This document shows positions 54,585-62,811 of a DNA stretch of 64,000 nt, in pieces; position 1 is the first letter of the stretch, and every line of letters starts with the position of its first letter. The DNA is from Sphingobacterium deserti (GTDB taxonomy: Bacteria; Bacteroidota; Bacteroidia; Sphingobacteriales; Sphingobacteriaceae). The notes beneath the pieces are model-generated. The model ran no database searches. It was not told the origin of the DNA and saw only the letters and a program-made list of their open reading frames with translations. The translations under genes and the position numbers were made by a program. The DNA lies in NCBI RefSeq assembly GCF_000757725.1, contig NZ_JJMU01000033.1, positions 1-64,000 on the forward strand, read 5' to 3'.

Positions 54585-54642
54585 GAATGTTCCAACTGTC
54601 TAAAATTACTAAAAATATGCAAAATAAGTAAGTTCAACATTT

Positions 54643-55653
54643 TTAAGGAAGCGTAATTGGAGTATGTCCTTCTAGTTGTAAGACGTATTGTAGCCAATTT
54701 TTGAAAGCATATTTCTCTCTGACGCTGGCAGGAAGTTCATGATAAGGACGATTTAAAAAGGAACGCAACTGTTGCGCGGATTGATTTTGGAAAATCAGAA
54801 TGTTATCCGAATGGTAAAAATCGTATTTGCTTACCTCTTTATTTGTCGTGATCAATTTTACGCTATATCCCACGGATTCCAACACGCGAAACGACAATCC
54901 ATGTTGGCTTTGGATTTGCGCATCGAATAGAACCTCCGAACCTAACACGTTTTCGACATTAGTTGTATATTTTATGCAGCTCTCAATTGTGCTCAAACCA
55001 AGGTGTTCGCAATGTTCTCTTTCCTTTTTATCTCTAGTATATACAATAAACTCACTTGGTACTTCTAGATTGTCTATGAGTTTCTTTAGTCTAACAGTGA
55101 TGTCTATGCGGTCTGCTTGATAGGAATTTATCGACAGTAGTCCATGTTGTTTTCGACGTTTAGAGTGTGGCGGCGTCAAATAAAAATTTGTACAGGGCAG
55201 AACGGTTGGATACCTTTTTAGATCACTAGGATCATATGCAAAAAAATTGTTGAAATAGGGTATGTACTCTTCAACCGTCGGATAACGTGAAATAGCATCC
55301 CATTGGTATGCTGAGATAGACAGATCCTTTTTTTTTAACTTTTGAAATAGAGGAAGGGGGAATAGGTCAGGTCGGATAAACAAGCCGTGCTGTATGTTGT
55401 CAAACTGCTGAATATAAATAATCATTTTTTCGCTAACAACTTTCGAACGAAGTGCATCCTTGTAGGAACGATCCTGAAGAATAGCTTTTTGAAAAAAGTT
55501 CCTAAGCCGGTGCCACAAGCTGGGGTATTCGAAAGAAGCAACGAACCCCGACACATCAATTACGTCAAAATCTAGCAATTCCAATTCCTTTTTAATTGCT
55601 TCTGCGAATCCAAAATCTGTAGGTGCTCCAAATAAAATTTTCTTTCCAGCCAT
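54643..55653 (-). CDS. RfaS-like surface-glycan protein, paralogue 1
   Basis: 336 aa. No classical GT motif is certain. It is clearly homologous to the genes at 55802 and 56847 in this window: KILFGAPTDFGFAEAIKKELELLDFDVIDVSG, ISAYQWDAISRYPTVEEY and QHGLSFRVLESVGYSVKLITTNKEV then KYDFYHSDNILIF. The C-terminal signature GLSxRxxE...KLIT(T/D)N...YDFY is like that of LPS core proteins named RfaS, probable sugar transferases. Divergent from paralogue 2 with a 148-bp shared upstream region. Confidence 0.6.
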   Translation of the reverse strand: MAGKKILFGAPTDFGFAEAIKKELELLDFDVIDVSGFVASFEYPSLWHRLRNFFQKAILQDRSYKDALRSKVVSEKMIIYIQQFDNIQHGLFIRPDLFPLPLFQKLKKKDLSISAYQWDAISRYPTVEEYIPYFNNFFAYDPSDLKRYPTVLPCTNFYLTPPHSKRRKQHGLLSINSYQADRIDITVRLKKLIDNLEVPSEFIVYTRDKKEREHCEHLGLSTIESCIKYTTNVENVLGSEVLFDAQIQSQHGLSFRVLESVGYSVKLITTNKEVSKYDFYHSDNILIFQNQSAQQLRSFLNRPYHELPASVREKYAFKNWLQYVLQLEGHTPITLP

Positions 55654-55801
55654 TATGTTTTACTTATTAACCTTTTTCTAATCGTGAAAATTGTACTATT
55701 ACAAATCTACGTGATTTACAATTTTATAAACGTATATACTTAGCAAATTATCTATTAAGGATTACTTTAACTAGCTTTGAAATTCCATTTAAAGTAGAGA
55801 G

Positions 55802-56803
55802 ATGATAAACAGAAATCAGCGAGTTATACTTGGGATGCCCAGGACGTTTAGCATATACAAAGTGTTGATCAGCAGAATGCAGCAGTTGGGGTTTGATATA
55901 ATCGACGTAAGTTACAACAACGATATTTTTACTTATCGTAGTTTTTGGGATCGATCCGTAAACTTTTTTCGGAAGATCGTACTAAATGACAAAGGATATA
56001 AAAATAAATTAAAGTTCAAAGCTTTGGGACAGCGTGTATTACAGCAATTACAGGCGATGGATAAAAAAGCCGATTACGCGATCTTGATACGGGCGGATAT
56101 TTATCCAAAAGATGTAGTCGAGCGGATTGTCGATCATGCTCACAAATCCATAGCTTATCAATGGGATGGCATTAGTCGTTATCCAGCCGTTAAGCAACTT
56201 GTATCGTTATTCGATCACTTCTACGTATTTCAAGGCGAGGGATTTACGCAGCAACAGGCCTTATATAGACCCCTTAACAATTTTTACTTTGGACATCTTT
56301 ACAATCCAGAAATCAAACCACGTTTAAACACTTTTTATTTTATTGGAAGTTTTGTCAAATCGAGATGGGAAAATATTCGTAGTGCAGCTTTGCTGATAGC
56401 TGATGCCGGCGGAATTGTAGATTTCTATATATACTCTACTGACAAGCAAATTTCAACTGAGTATACAGTGGCAGGACTTAAATTTATACAGCAAAGTGTG
56501 GATTATGAAGAAGGTGTTACAAATGTGCTATACAGCGAATATCTGGTAGATTTTCTTATCGAAGGACAACAAGGGCTATCTATTCGCGTTTTCGAGTCTA
56601 TTGGATATCGTCGAAAGCTGATCACAGATAATGCTTCAGTAAAAAATTATGATTTTTATCGTCCTAACAACATTTACATTTTAAATGTCGACGAAAGAAG
56701 TCTCTCTGATTTTATGATGCAGCCTTATGAAGGACTTCCTGAAGATATTTTAGCCAAATACAATTTCGACTGTTGGTTACATAATATATTAATTGCACAA
56801 TAA
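55802..56803 (+). CDS. RfaS-like surface-glycan protein, paralogue 2
   Basis: 333 aa. It matches paralogue 1 along its length: RVILGMPRTFSIYKVLISRM, QQLGFDIIDVSYNNDIFTYRSFWDRSVNFFRKIVLNDKGYKN, SIAYQWDGISRYPAVKQL, then QQGLSIRVFESIGYRRKLITDNASVKNYDFYRPNN. It is transcribed alone on the plus strand between two minus-strand relatives. Function is probably sugar or phospho-group transfer to LPS core or O-chain, but this is inference from context. Confidence 0.6.
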   Translation: MINRNQRVILGMPRTFSIYKVLISRMQQLGFDIIDVSYNNDIFTYRSFWDRSVNFFRKIVLNDKGYKNKLKFKALGQRVLQQLQAMDKKADYAILIRADIYPKDVVERIVDHAHKSIAYQWDGISRYPAVKQLVSLFDHFYVFQGEGFTQQQALYRPLNNFYFGHLYNPEIKPRLNTFYFIGSFVKSRWENIRSAALLIADAGGIVDFYIYSTDKQISTEYTVAGLKFIQQSVDYEEGVTNVLYSEYLVDFLIEGQQGLSIRVFESIGYRRKLITDNASVKNYDFYRPNNIYILNVDERSLSDFMMQPYEGLPEDILAKYNFDCWLHNILIAQ

Positions 56804-56846
56804 AATGTAGTTCGTATCGAACCAAACTTATAAAGTAAATCCATTG

Positions 56847-57857
56847 TTAGTGGACGGTTGATAATGCAATTTTGGCTTGTTGATTACTAAGATTAAAAAC
56901 TTGGGAGACCCAGTAATCTAGCGTGTATTTTTTGTAAATTTTGTCAGCGAGTGGGCGGTAGGGGGTTTCAAAAAAAGTGTTATCAATTTCGCTCAAATCA
57001 TTATTTATACACAGAATATTCTGTGGGTCATAAAAATCATAATCTTTAATACGTGGATTGTCTGTAATGATCTTTTTTTCGAGCGCCATTGCCTCAAAAA
57101 TACGAAAACTCAATCCTTCTTGACCTTCACGCATTAAATCGACAATGACTTTACTGTTTTTGTACTCCTCCAATACGGTATCAATATACACTGGTTTATT
57201 TTTTAGCTCGATACACGAATGTTGGGGCCGGAACAACATTGAACGAAGCTTTTCCTTCCATATTTGCTTTCCGACAACAACCATTTTGCTCTTCAAATCG
57301 AGCGATGCTAGACGTCCGGCCAATTTACGAACAATCTTATTTCGTCTTCTATCGTAAGAAGTGATATAGAAGAGATCACTCGTTGCACCTTGCGACGGCT
57401 CTGGACATTCATTTAAATAATTATAATTTGTGATCTTTTCGAAACCATGAGCTGCTACATCTCTATCTTCAAAAGAGTAGATCTTGTCAAATAGATTTAG
57501 TTTGCCTTCTACCGGAAAACGGTCTAAATTATCATACAGATAAGTGATGAGTCGATTCGTAAATTTTTTTATTGCAAGAATCGTTTGGCGGTCAAGCGTA
57601 TGCGGGTTCAATATAAGGATCTGATCTTGGTGACCCAAACCCGCTAGGGATTCCAAAACATACTCTTGGCGTTTGACATGTTTGATATTTTTTCCGCGAA
57701 GGAGCTTGCTACACGCATTGAATGCTCGTTCCCTAAAGTTGCGATACTTATACGCACCCATGTTGATATGTGAAGCTTCTACTGCGTGCTCGCGCAGTTT
57801 GCTTACGATATGACAGTCGTAGTTCCAGTAATCAAAGCTTATAATACATATTTTCAT
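56847..57857 (-). CDS. RfaS-like surface-glycan protein, paralogue 3
   Basis: 336 aa, more diverged. It begins ICIISFDYWNYDCHIVSKL with HINMGAYKYRNFRERAFNACSK, then LITYLYDNLDRFPVEGKL, and ends with the family motif GQEGLSFRIFEAMALEKKIITDNPRIKDYDFYDPQN. The start ATG shares one base with the stop of the WaaE-like gene (TAATG) and has GGAGG just before, so it is coupled to it. It converges on paralogue 2. Confidence 0.6.
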   Translation of the reverse strand: MKICIISFDYWNYDCHIVSKLREHAVEASHINMGAYKYRNFRERAFNACSKLLRGKNIKHVKRQEYVLESLAGLGHQDQILILNPHTLDRQTILAIKKFTNRLITYLYDNLDRFPVEGKLNLFDKIYSFEDRDVAAHGFEKITNYNYLNECPEPSQGATSDLFYITSYDRRRNKIVRKLAGRLASLDLKSKMVVVGKQIWKEKLRSMLFRPQHSCIELKNKPVYIDTVLEEYKNSKVIVDLMREGQEGLSFRIFEAMALEKKIITDNPRIKDYDFYDPQNILCINNDLSEIDNTFFETPYRPLADKIYKKYTLDYWVSQVFNLSNQQAKIALSTVH

Positions 57858-58609
57858 TATCCTCCTTCTTTTTTCAGAGACTTGTATGTCTCGTGTACGC
57901 TAAGACTTTGTAAATAGCAAAGCTGTATGCCACGTTTTCCATCAAGTACACCCAATTTCAAAAAGTATGCCTTAAAAAATTTAAAAGCAGTTTTTGCAAT
58001 GTGAGTCAGTAAATTGTACCGTTTCCCCTTCGCAGATAATTCTTGTCCTTTCAAAACGCCATAATGTACCATTTTCTTTCGATATAGTCCATAACTGGCA
58101 AATGAATAATGCAATATTTTGTTTTTTAGTATCCCAGTGTCTCCATTTACTATCAACGTCTCGTGGACTTTCTTTTTATCATCGTATTTCGCCTTGCTTT
58201 TTCGGAAAAGCCGGTAGTTTTTATCATTTTGTGTTCCGGAAAAGCGTATTTTTTCGTTGCAAAAATAGAAAGTTCGGTACATGAAATAGGCAGCTTTGCT
58301 TTCTAAAGAATTTATAGTATCTAGTATTTCTTTTTTTGCTTCTTTAGTCAGCCTTTCATCCGCGTCTAGGAACAATACCCAATCAAAATTGGCATATGAA
58401 ATTGCTAAATTTCTTTGTGAAGTAAAATCTTCGAATTTATTTTGATAGACACTGACTCTTGGAAAGGCTTTTGCCAAAGTTACTGTGCTATCCGTACTAA
58501 AAGAGTCCAGGACGATTATTTCATCGGCGAAGTCTAAAGAAGATAAAACACCCGTTATATTCTTCTCTTCGTTGTATGTTATAATAAGTGCACTAAGTTT
58601 TTGCTCCAC
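57857..58609 (-). CDS. WaaE/KdtX-like glycosyltransferase family 2 (LPS core)
   Basis: 250 aa. SALIITYNEEKNITGVLSSL, EIIVLDSFSTDSTVTLA, TSQRNLAISYANFDWVLFLDADERLT with the DxD site, and LFRKSKAKYDDKKKVHETL match WaaE-type transferases that add glucose to inner-core heptose. GNTGILKNKILHYSFASYG-like sequence follows (HYSFASY). It is first in the minus-strand pair with paralogue 3. A 330-bp divergent region lies upstream. Confidence 0.88.
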   Translation of the reverse strand: MEQKLSALIITYNEEKNITGVLSSLDFADEIIVLDSFSTDSTVTLAKAFPRVSVYQNKFEDFTSQRNLAISYANFDWVLFLDADERLTKEAKKEILDTINSLESKAAYFMYRTFYFCNEKIRFSGTQNDKNYRLFRKSKAKYDDKKKVHETLIVNGDTGILKNKILHYSFASYGLYRKKMVHYGVLKGQELSAKGKRYNLLTHIAKTAFKFFKAYFLKLGVLDGKRGIQLCYLQSLSVHETYKSLKKEGG

Positions 58610-58939
58610 GACTTACAGCTTTAATGTCTTTCTTGTCCCTGTTTATTAGTATAACGGTACCCGTCATGAGTTCGTTACATAGGGATGTAAATAAAACGAA
58701 GGTACAATTTTAGAGCTAGTAAACAAAAGAGCGGACTACTTGCACCCCGGCATGTACAGAAGTCACTGCATTTGGATATTGCAAATAAGAAATGGAACTT
58801 TTTGCCTCATAACTTGCTACAGACTCATAGCATCAACACTACATGGGGGACGGGTAAAAGGTAAAACTTCCACCAAGTTATGATTCGGTTGAGGATTTTG
58901 ACGTATATTTGGATCACCTATTTTGAGTGGTGATTTGTT
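58610..58939. other. Divergent gene-free region with promoter-like sites
   Basis: 330 bp with no gene. TATATTTG at 58904-58911 fits the Bacteroidota -7 element and would serve the GT90-like gene, 29 bp before its ATG. ATCACC (58913-58918) and GGTGAT (58929-58934) can pair just before the start. No matching -33 element was found at the normal distance. Confidence 0.45.
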
Positions 58940-59914
58940 ATGAATTTCAAAAGGCTTTTTTTACGGAATAAGAACAACAAATTTCTATACTATTTACGCG
59001 CTATTTGCCGTGGCTTAGTGCCGGAAGGAATTGTAAGAAAGCGCCTCAAATTAAAGGTTCATAGAGACTGGGGAGACGAGTCGGCATATCTAGAATCGCG
59101 TATAAATTATTATAATAAGCTTGATGGTCTGGTAGCGCTTTCTGATGCCGCTATAGCCATTCGTAATTACACTATTCCTGAAAAAATTCGTGTTTATTAT
59201 TTTGATAGCAAAGAGTATTTACGCTTTTTTGATCCCAATCTAAAATTTGAACTTTTGCCGGGCGATGTTATTCATATCCCAAAATTTCCGGCTTTGGTGA
59301 AAAGCCGACCTATAATCGGTGAAAATAGGAATTCCGTTTTGTTAAATCTGGATAAATCTCGCCACTTCAATTTTATTCAGGATGATATTCCATTTGCAAA
59401 AAAAAGGAATATTTTAGTGGGGCGTAGTGGTTTTAGTCAAGTTCACCGTCAAAAGTTCTTCGAGATGTATGCAACGCATCCCTTATGTAATTTGGCTAAA
59501 GCGACAAAATCGTCACAGAAAGATTTTCTGAGTATCACGAACCATTTAGCCTTTAAATTTATTTTAGCTTTGGAGGGAAATGATGTAGCTAGCAATTTGA
59601 AATGGATTATGTCATCAAACTCCATCGCGGTAATGCCTGAGCCTACCTACGAAACGTGGTTTATGGAAGGGCGCTTGATTCCGGACTATCACTACCTATC
59701 AATACTGCCCGATTATTCTGATCTTGAGGAGAAGTTGACGTACTATATTGCACACCCCGAAGCAGCTGAAGCCATCGCAAGACAGGCTAACGCTTACGTA
59801 GAGCAGTTTAAAAATAGTAAGAGAGAAGATGCAATTTCCCTGCTAGTATTGGATAAGTATTTCCAATCGACGAATGTAGAAAGATATTCATTTCCTTTGC
59901 TCAAGCACGCATAG
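58940..59914 (+). CDS. GT90/LpsA-like glycosyltransferase
   Basis: 324 aa. The C-terminal half matches the CAP10/LpsA family (GT90): LAFKFILALEGNDVASNLKWIM, SSNSIAVMPEPTYETWFMEGRL and PDYHYLSILPDYSDLEEKL. The upstream segment KSRPIIGENRNSVLLNLDKSRHF is also typical. It probably adds xylose, glucose or galactose to LPS, as LpsA proteins do. It converges on the GT4 gene with a 36-bp gap. Confidence 0.85.
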   Translation: MNFKRLFLRNKNNKFLYYLRAICRGLVPEGIVRKRLKLKVHRDWGDESAYLESRINYYNKLDGLVALSDAAIAIRNYTIPEKIRVYYFDSKEYLRFFDPNLKFELLPGDVIHIPKFPALVKSRPIIGENRNSVLLNLDKSRHFNFIQDDIPFAKKRNILVGRSGFSQVHRQKFFEMYATHPLCNLAKATKSSQKDFLSITNHLAFKFILALEGNDVASNLKWIMSSNSIAVMPEPTYETWFMEGRLIPDYHYLSILPDYSDLEEKLTYYIAHPEAAEAIARQANAYVEQFKNSKREDAISLLVLDKYFQSTNVERYSFPLLKHA

Positions 59915-59950
59915 TACTACGGTGCTGCGTGTGCCGACGAGATCTTAGCA

Positions 59951-61060
59951 TCAGCGTGGGCACAGCCCCTGATACACCTTCATCCATCGTTCCGCCAGTA
60001 CCTCATCATTAAATTGCTGTGCGTACTCCAGTCCTTTCGTTTTCATTTCTTCTTGCATAGAAGTGGATGAGAGCACCGTTTGTATCGCATGGCGTATTTC
60101 TTCGATGTTTTTAGGATCGACAAAATAAGAAGAAGGGCCTGCAGCCTCGGGGAAGACGCCGGAGTTTGTAGTAATCACCGGTGTTTGCGAATAAAGCGCC
60201 TCGATAATCGGAATTCCAAAGCCCTCGTAGGTTGAGGGATAGACAAACAGTTTGGCCAATTTATAGATTGCCGCAAGATCTTCCATGCTATCGACCTTTT
60301 TAAATAACACTCTGTGCTGGATCTGCTTATCGAGAATGTATTTTTTTATTTCATCAGCGTAAGCAGTCTCTTTGCCGATAATGACAAGCGGAATATCCAA
60401 TTGTTCCACCGCCTTTACTATCTGGAACGCATTTTTGCGAGGTTCAACGGAGCCGACATTTAAAATAAAATCAGTCGGGAGGTCATATTTCAGTCGTATA
60501 TTTTCAAGATCGTCTAAAGCTTTTTCTTGCTTGAAAGCAGGATGACAACCTTGATAGATCACGTCGATCTGCTCATCGGCCATACCAAAGAATTCCACCA
60601 GGTCTAGTTTCGTCTGCTTGCTGATGGCAATGACCTTGTGCGCATGCATAGCCGCATGTCTGAACTTCTTCGCATAGATGAAGCGGTCAAGCGGTTTGTA
60701 GAGCTCTGGGTGACGAAGGAATATAAGATCGTGAACTGTAACCACAGACTTGATCCCTTCCTTTCCGATGGTATACGGTATTTCGCCCGATAGACCGTGG
60801 AATATACTAATTTTGTCCTCTTTCAAATCACCCACAATTCCACGGCTACGCCATAAAGACGGAAGCATTTTATTGATGCCACTTTCTGGGAACCGAATAT
60901 CAAAACCGCTATCTAGATATCGCGAAGGTTTCTTCGTTGTATAGAGGATATAATCGTTCGTCGGATAGTGATGCTTTAATATGCGAAGAAGGTCGCGGCT
61001 GTAATTCCCTAAGCCGGACTGATTTTGGAAATATCGTTTTGCATCATATCCTATGCGCAT
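59951..61060 (-). CDS. Glycosyltransferase family 4
   Basis: 369 aa, GT-B. The N-terminal IGYDAKRYFQNQSGLGNYSRDLLRIL, SIFHGLSGEIPY, then NVGSVEPRKNAFQIVKAV and the donor-site LAAIYKLAKLFVYPSTYEGFGIPIIEALYSQTPVITTNSG are all typical. It resembles mannosyltransferases such as WbaZ/MtfB. It is last in the DUF4254-GT9-GT4 operon, 28 bp after the GT9 gene. Confidence 0.93.
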   Translation of the reverse strand: MRIGYDAKRYFQNQSGLGNYSRDLLRILKHHYPTNDYILYTTKKPSRYLDSGFDIRFPESGINKMLPSLWRSRGIVGDLKEDKISIFHGLSGEIPYTIGKEGIKSVVTVHDLIFLRHPELYKPLDRFIYAKKFRHAAMHAHKVIAISKQTKLDLVEFFGMADEQIDVIYQGCHPAFKQEKALDDLENIRLKYDLPTDFILNVGSVEPRKNAFQIVKAVEQLDIPLVIIGKETAYADEIKKYILDKQIQHRVLFKKVDSMEDLAAIYKLAKLFVYPSTYEGFGIPIIEALYSQTPVITTNSGVFPEAAGPSSYFVDPKNIEEIRHAIQTVLSSTSMQEEMKTKGLEYAQQFNDEVLAERWMKVYQGLCPR

Positions 61061-61088
61061 AATCGTCGAGGTAAATTTAAACGCTAAA

Positions 61089-62102
61089 TTATAGAATACC
61101 TTTCAAACGCTCAATAACCATTTCTGTAGAGACAAGATCTATGGCCTCAACACCATCACAAAGACAGGATTTATTGCCGTAGATAGAGCTGGGGCGGTTG
61201 GGATGTTCCACATGGATACAATCGTTGATCGATTGGCCATAACCTAAGAAGCCTGCATACGGATGCGTAGCGCCCCAAATGGACAGGCATCTCGTGCCAA
61301 CTAAAGAAGCCATGTGCATACCCGAGGAATCCATGCTCAACATATAATCTAAATTGCTAATGAGATCAAGCTCTGCGCTTACGCTAAGCTTACCAATAGT
61401 GCTATGTACATTAGGGTGAAGGCTACTCCAATCGGTGGCCGTTTCCTGCTCCTGTCTGCCGCCGCCAAAAATATAAAATTGATGCGTCGGAAAAGCGCGG
61501 AATATAATGTCCCAATTGGAAAGTTTCCAGACCTTGTAGGGATGTTGGGCGAAGGGAGCCACAGCAATATTTTTCCCGGAATGGTTGAGCAAGCTCTTGA
61601 AAGTTTCTGGAACGGGCCTATCTTTTTTCTTAAGTGCATTTCCCAGTTTGAGATGAAACCCTAAATGCCTGAACACATCTGCATAGCGCTCTACGGTAGG
61701 TCTTAGCGGCACCAGTATCTTATTCTTTCGCTTGATAAGATCTTTCTTCTGGTGTCGTCCTTTATCCAATATACCAAGCCGGTAACCGGCTGTTTTGAAA
61801 AACAACGTCAGTATCTTTGACCGGATGTTATTATGTAAATCTGCAACATAGTCGATCTTGTATTTTTTGAGTTCCTGAAACAGACGCCAAAGCCCTTTTG
61901 GTCCTTTATGTTGTTCTTCAGGAAAAATAGGGTGGAAAGTGAGGTTGGGAATATCTTCGAAAAAAGCTTCAAAATGCTGTCTGCTCACCATCACCAGTTC
62001 CACCTGTCGGTTCTGTGCCTGCAGCTCCCGCAATACCGAAGCCACCATCGCAACATCGCCCATGGCAGAAAAGCGCGTGACCAACACTCTAACTTTTTTC
62101 AT
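61089..62102 (-). CDS. Glycosyltransferase family 9 (heptosyltransferase-like)
   Basis: 337 aa. VLVTRFSAMGDVAMVASVLREL is the GT9 N-terminal signature, and DYVADLHNNIRSKIL, IAVAPFAQHPYKVWKL, YMLSMDSSGMHMASLVGTRCLSIWGATHPYAGF match the donor domain with its MDSSxMHMAS motif. It adds heptose or a related sugar to LPS inner core. It lies 11 bp after the DUF4254 gene, so the two are co-transcribed. Confidence 0.93.
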   Translation of the reverse strand: MKKVRVLVTRFSAMGDVAMVASVLRELQAQNRQVELVMVSRQHFEAFFEDIPNLTFHPIFPEEQHKGPKGLWRLFQELKKYKIDYVADLHNNIRSKILTLFFKTAGYRLGILDKGRHQKKDLIKRKNKILVPLRPTVERYADVFRHLGFHLKLGNALKKKDRPVPETFKSLLNHSGKNIAVAPFAQHPYKVWKLSNWDIIFRAFPTHQFYIFGGGRQEQETATDWSSLHPNVHSTIGKLSVSAELDLISNLDYMLSMDSSGMHMASLVGTRCLSIWGATHPYAGFLGYGQSINDCIHVEHPNRPSSIYGNKSCLCDGVEAIDLVSTEMVIERLKGIL

Positions 62103-62113
62103 GTAGTTAAAAA

Positions 62114-62719
62114 CTATTTTTGCAAGCCGTATAATACCGGATTTAACGACGGGTCATTATACATCTTCATTTGTTTGTAGACCTTCATGAACCGATCTCC
62201 AGACTCAATATCAGCGAGCAGCTCGTCGATACTTAAGGAAAGGTCTCTACGTTGTTCCAACAAAATGGAGAGTTTAGCCTGGCAGGCCTCGATATGCGCG
62301 GTAGAGGCATCTGTACGCAATGTCTCCCGTTCCATATGGTATATCTTTAATGCCAGAATCGATAAGCGATCGATAGCCCATGCAGGGCTCTCTGTATTGA
62401 TACGCGCATGCGGTTTAGGCTGTATACCATCAAATCGATTTAAAAAATATCCATCAATGTATTCTACCGTATCGGTGCGAAATTGGTTGGATTCGTCAAT
62501 ACGACGTTTCCAATATAAACCATCTTTCGGATCTATTGCGGGATCGCGAACCACATCCTCCATATGCCACTGTACCGTATCTATCCAGCATTTCAAGTAA
62601 AGTAAATGTTCGAGAGAGGCACTGTCGTAGGGATTTTCTATAGGATGATCGATCGTATCATGTTGATGATATCGATCAATAGCTTGCTGAAAGACTTTGT
62701 TGGCAATTTCGCTGATCAT
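62114..62719 (-). CDS. DUF4254 protein
   Basis: 201 aa, soluble, mostly helical and charged. The N-terminal YHQHDTIDHPIENPYDSASLEHLLYLKCWIDTVQWHMEDVVRDP and the INTESPAWAIDRLSILALKIYHM segment are the DUF4254 pattern. In Bacteroidota such genes often sit beside LPS GT9/GT4 genes, as here, suggesting a role in LPS assembly that is not yet defined. First gene of the minus-strand operon with GT9 and GT4. Confidence 0.85.
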   Translation of the reverse strand: MISEIANKVFQQAIDRYHQHDTIDHPIENPYDSASLEHLLYLKCWIDTVQWHMEDVVRDPAIDPKDGLYWKRRIDESNQFRTDTVEYIDGYFLNRFDGIQPKPHARINTESPAWAIDRLSILALKIYHMERETLRTDASTAHIEACQAKLSILLEQRRDLSLSIDELLADIESGDRFMKVYKQMKMYNDPSLNPVLYGLQK

Positions 62720-62811
62720 AAGCGCAAAGATAAGAATAAATTCATTCCTAGAGACCTATTTTACGATGAGGCTATGCATAGAATAAGTTACCGTCTAGCT
62801 TGCTGATTTTC

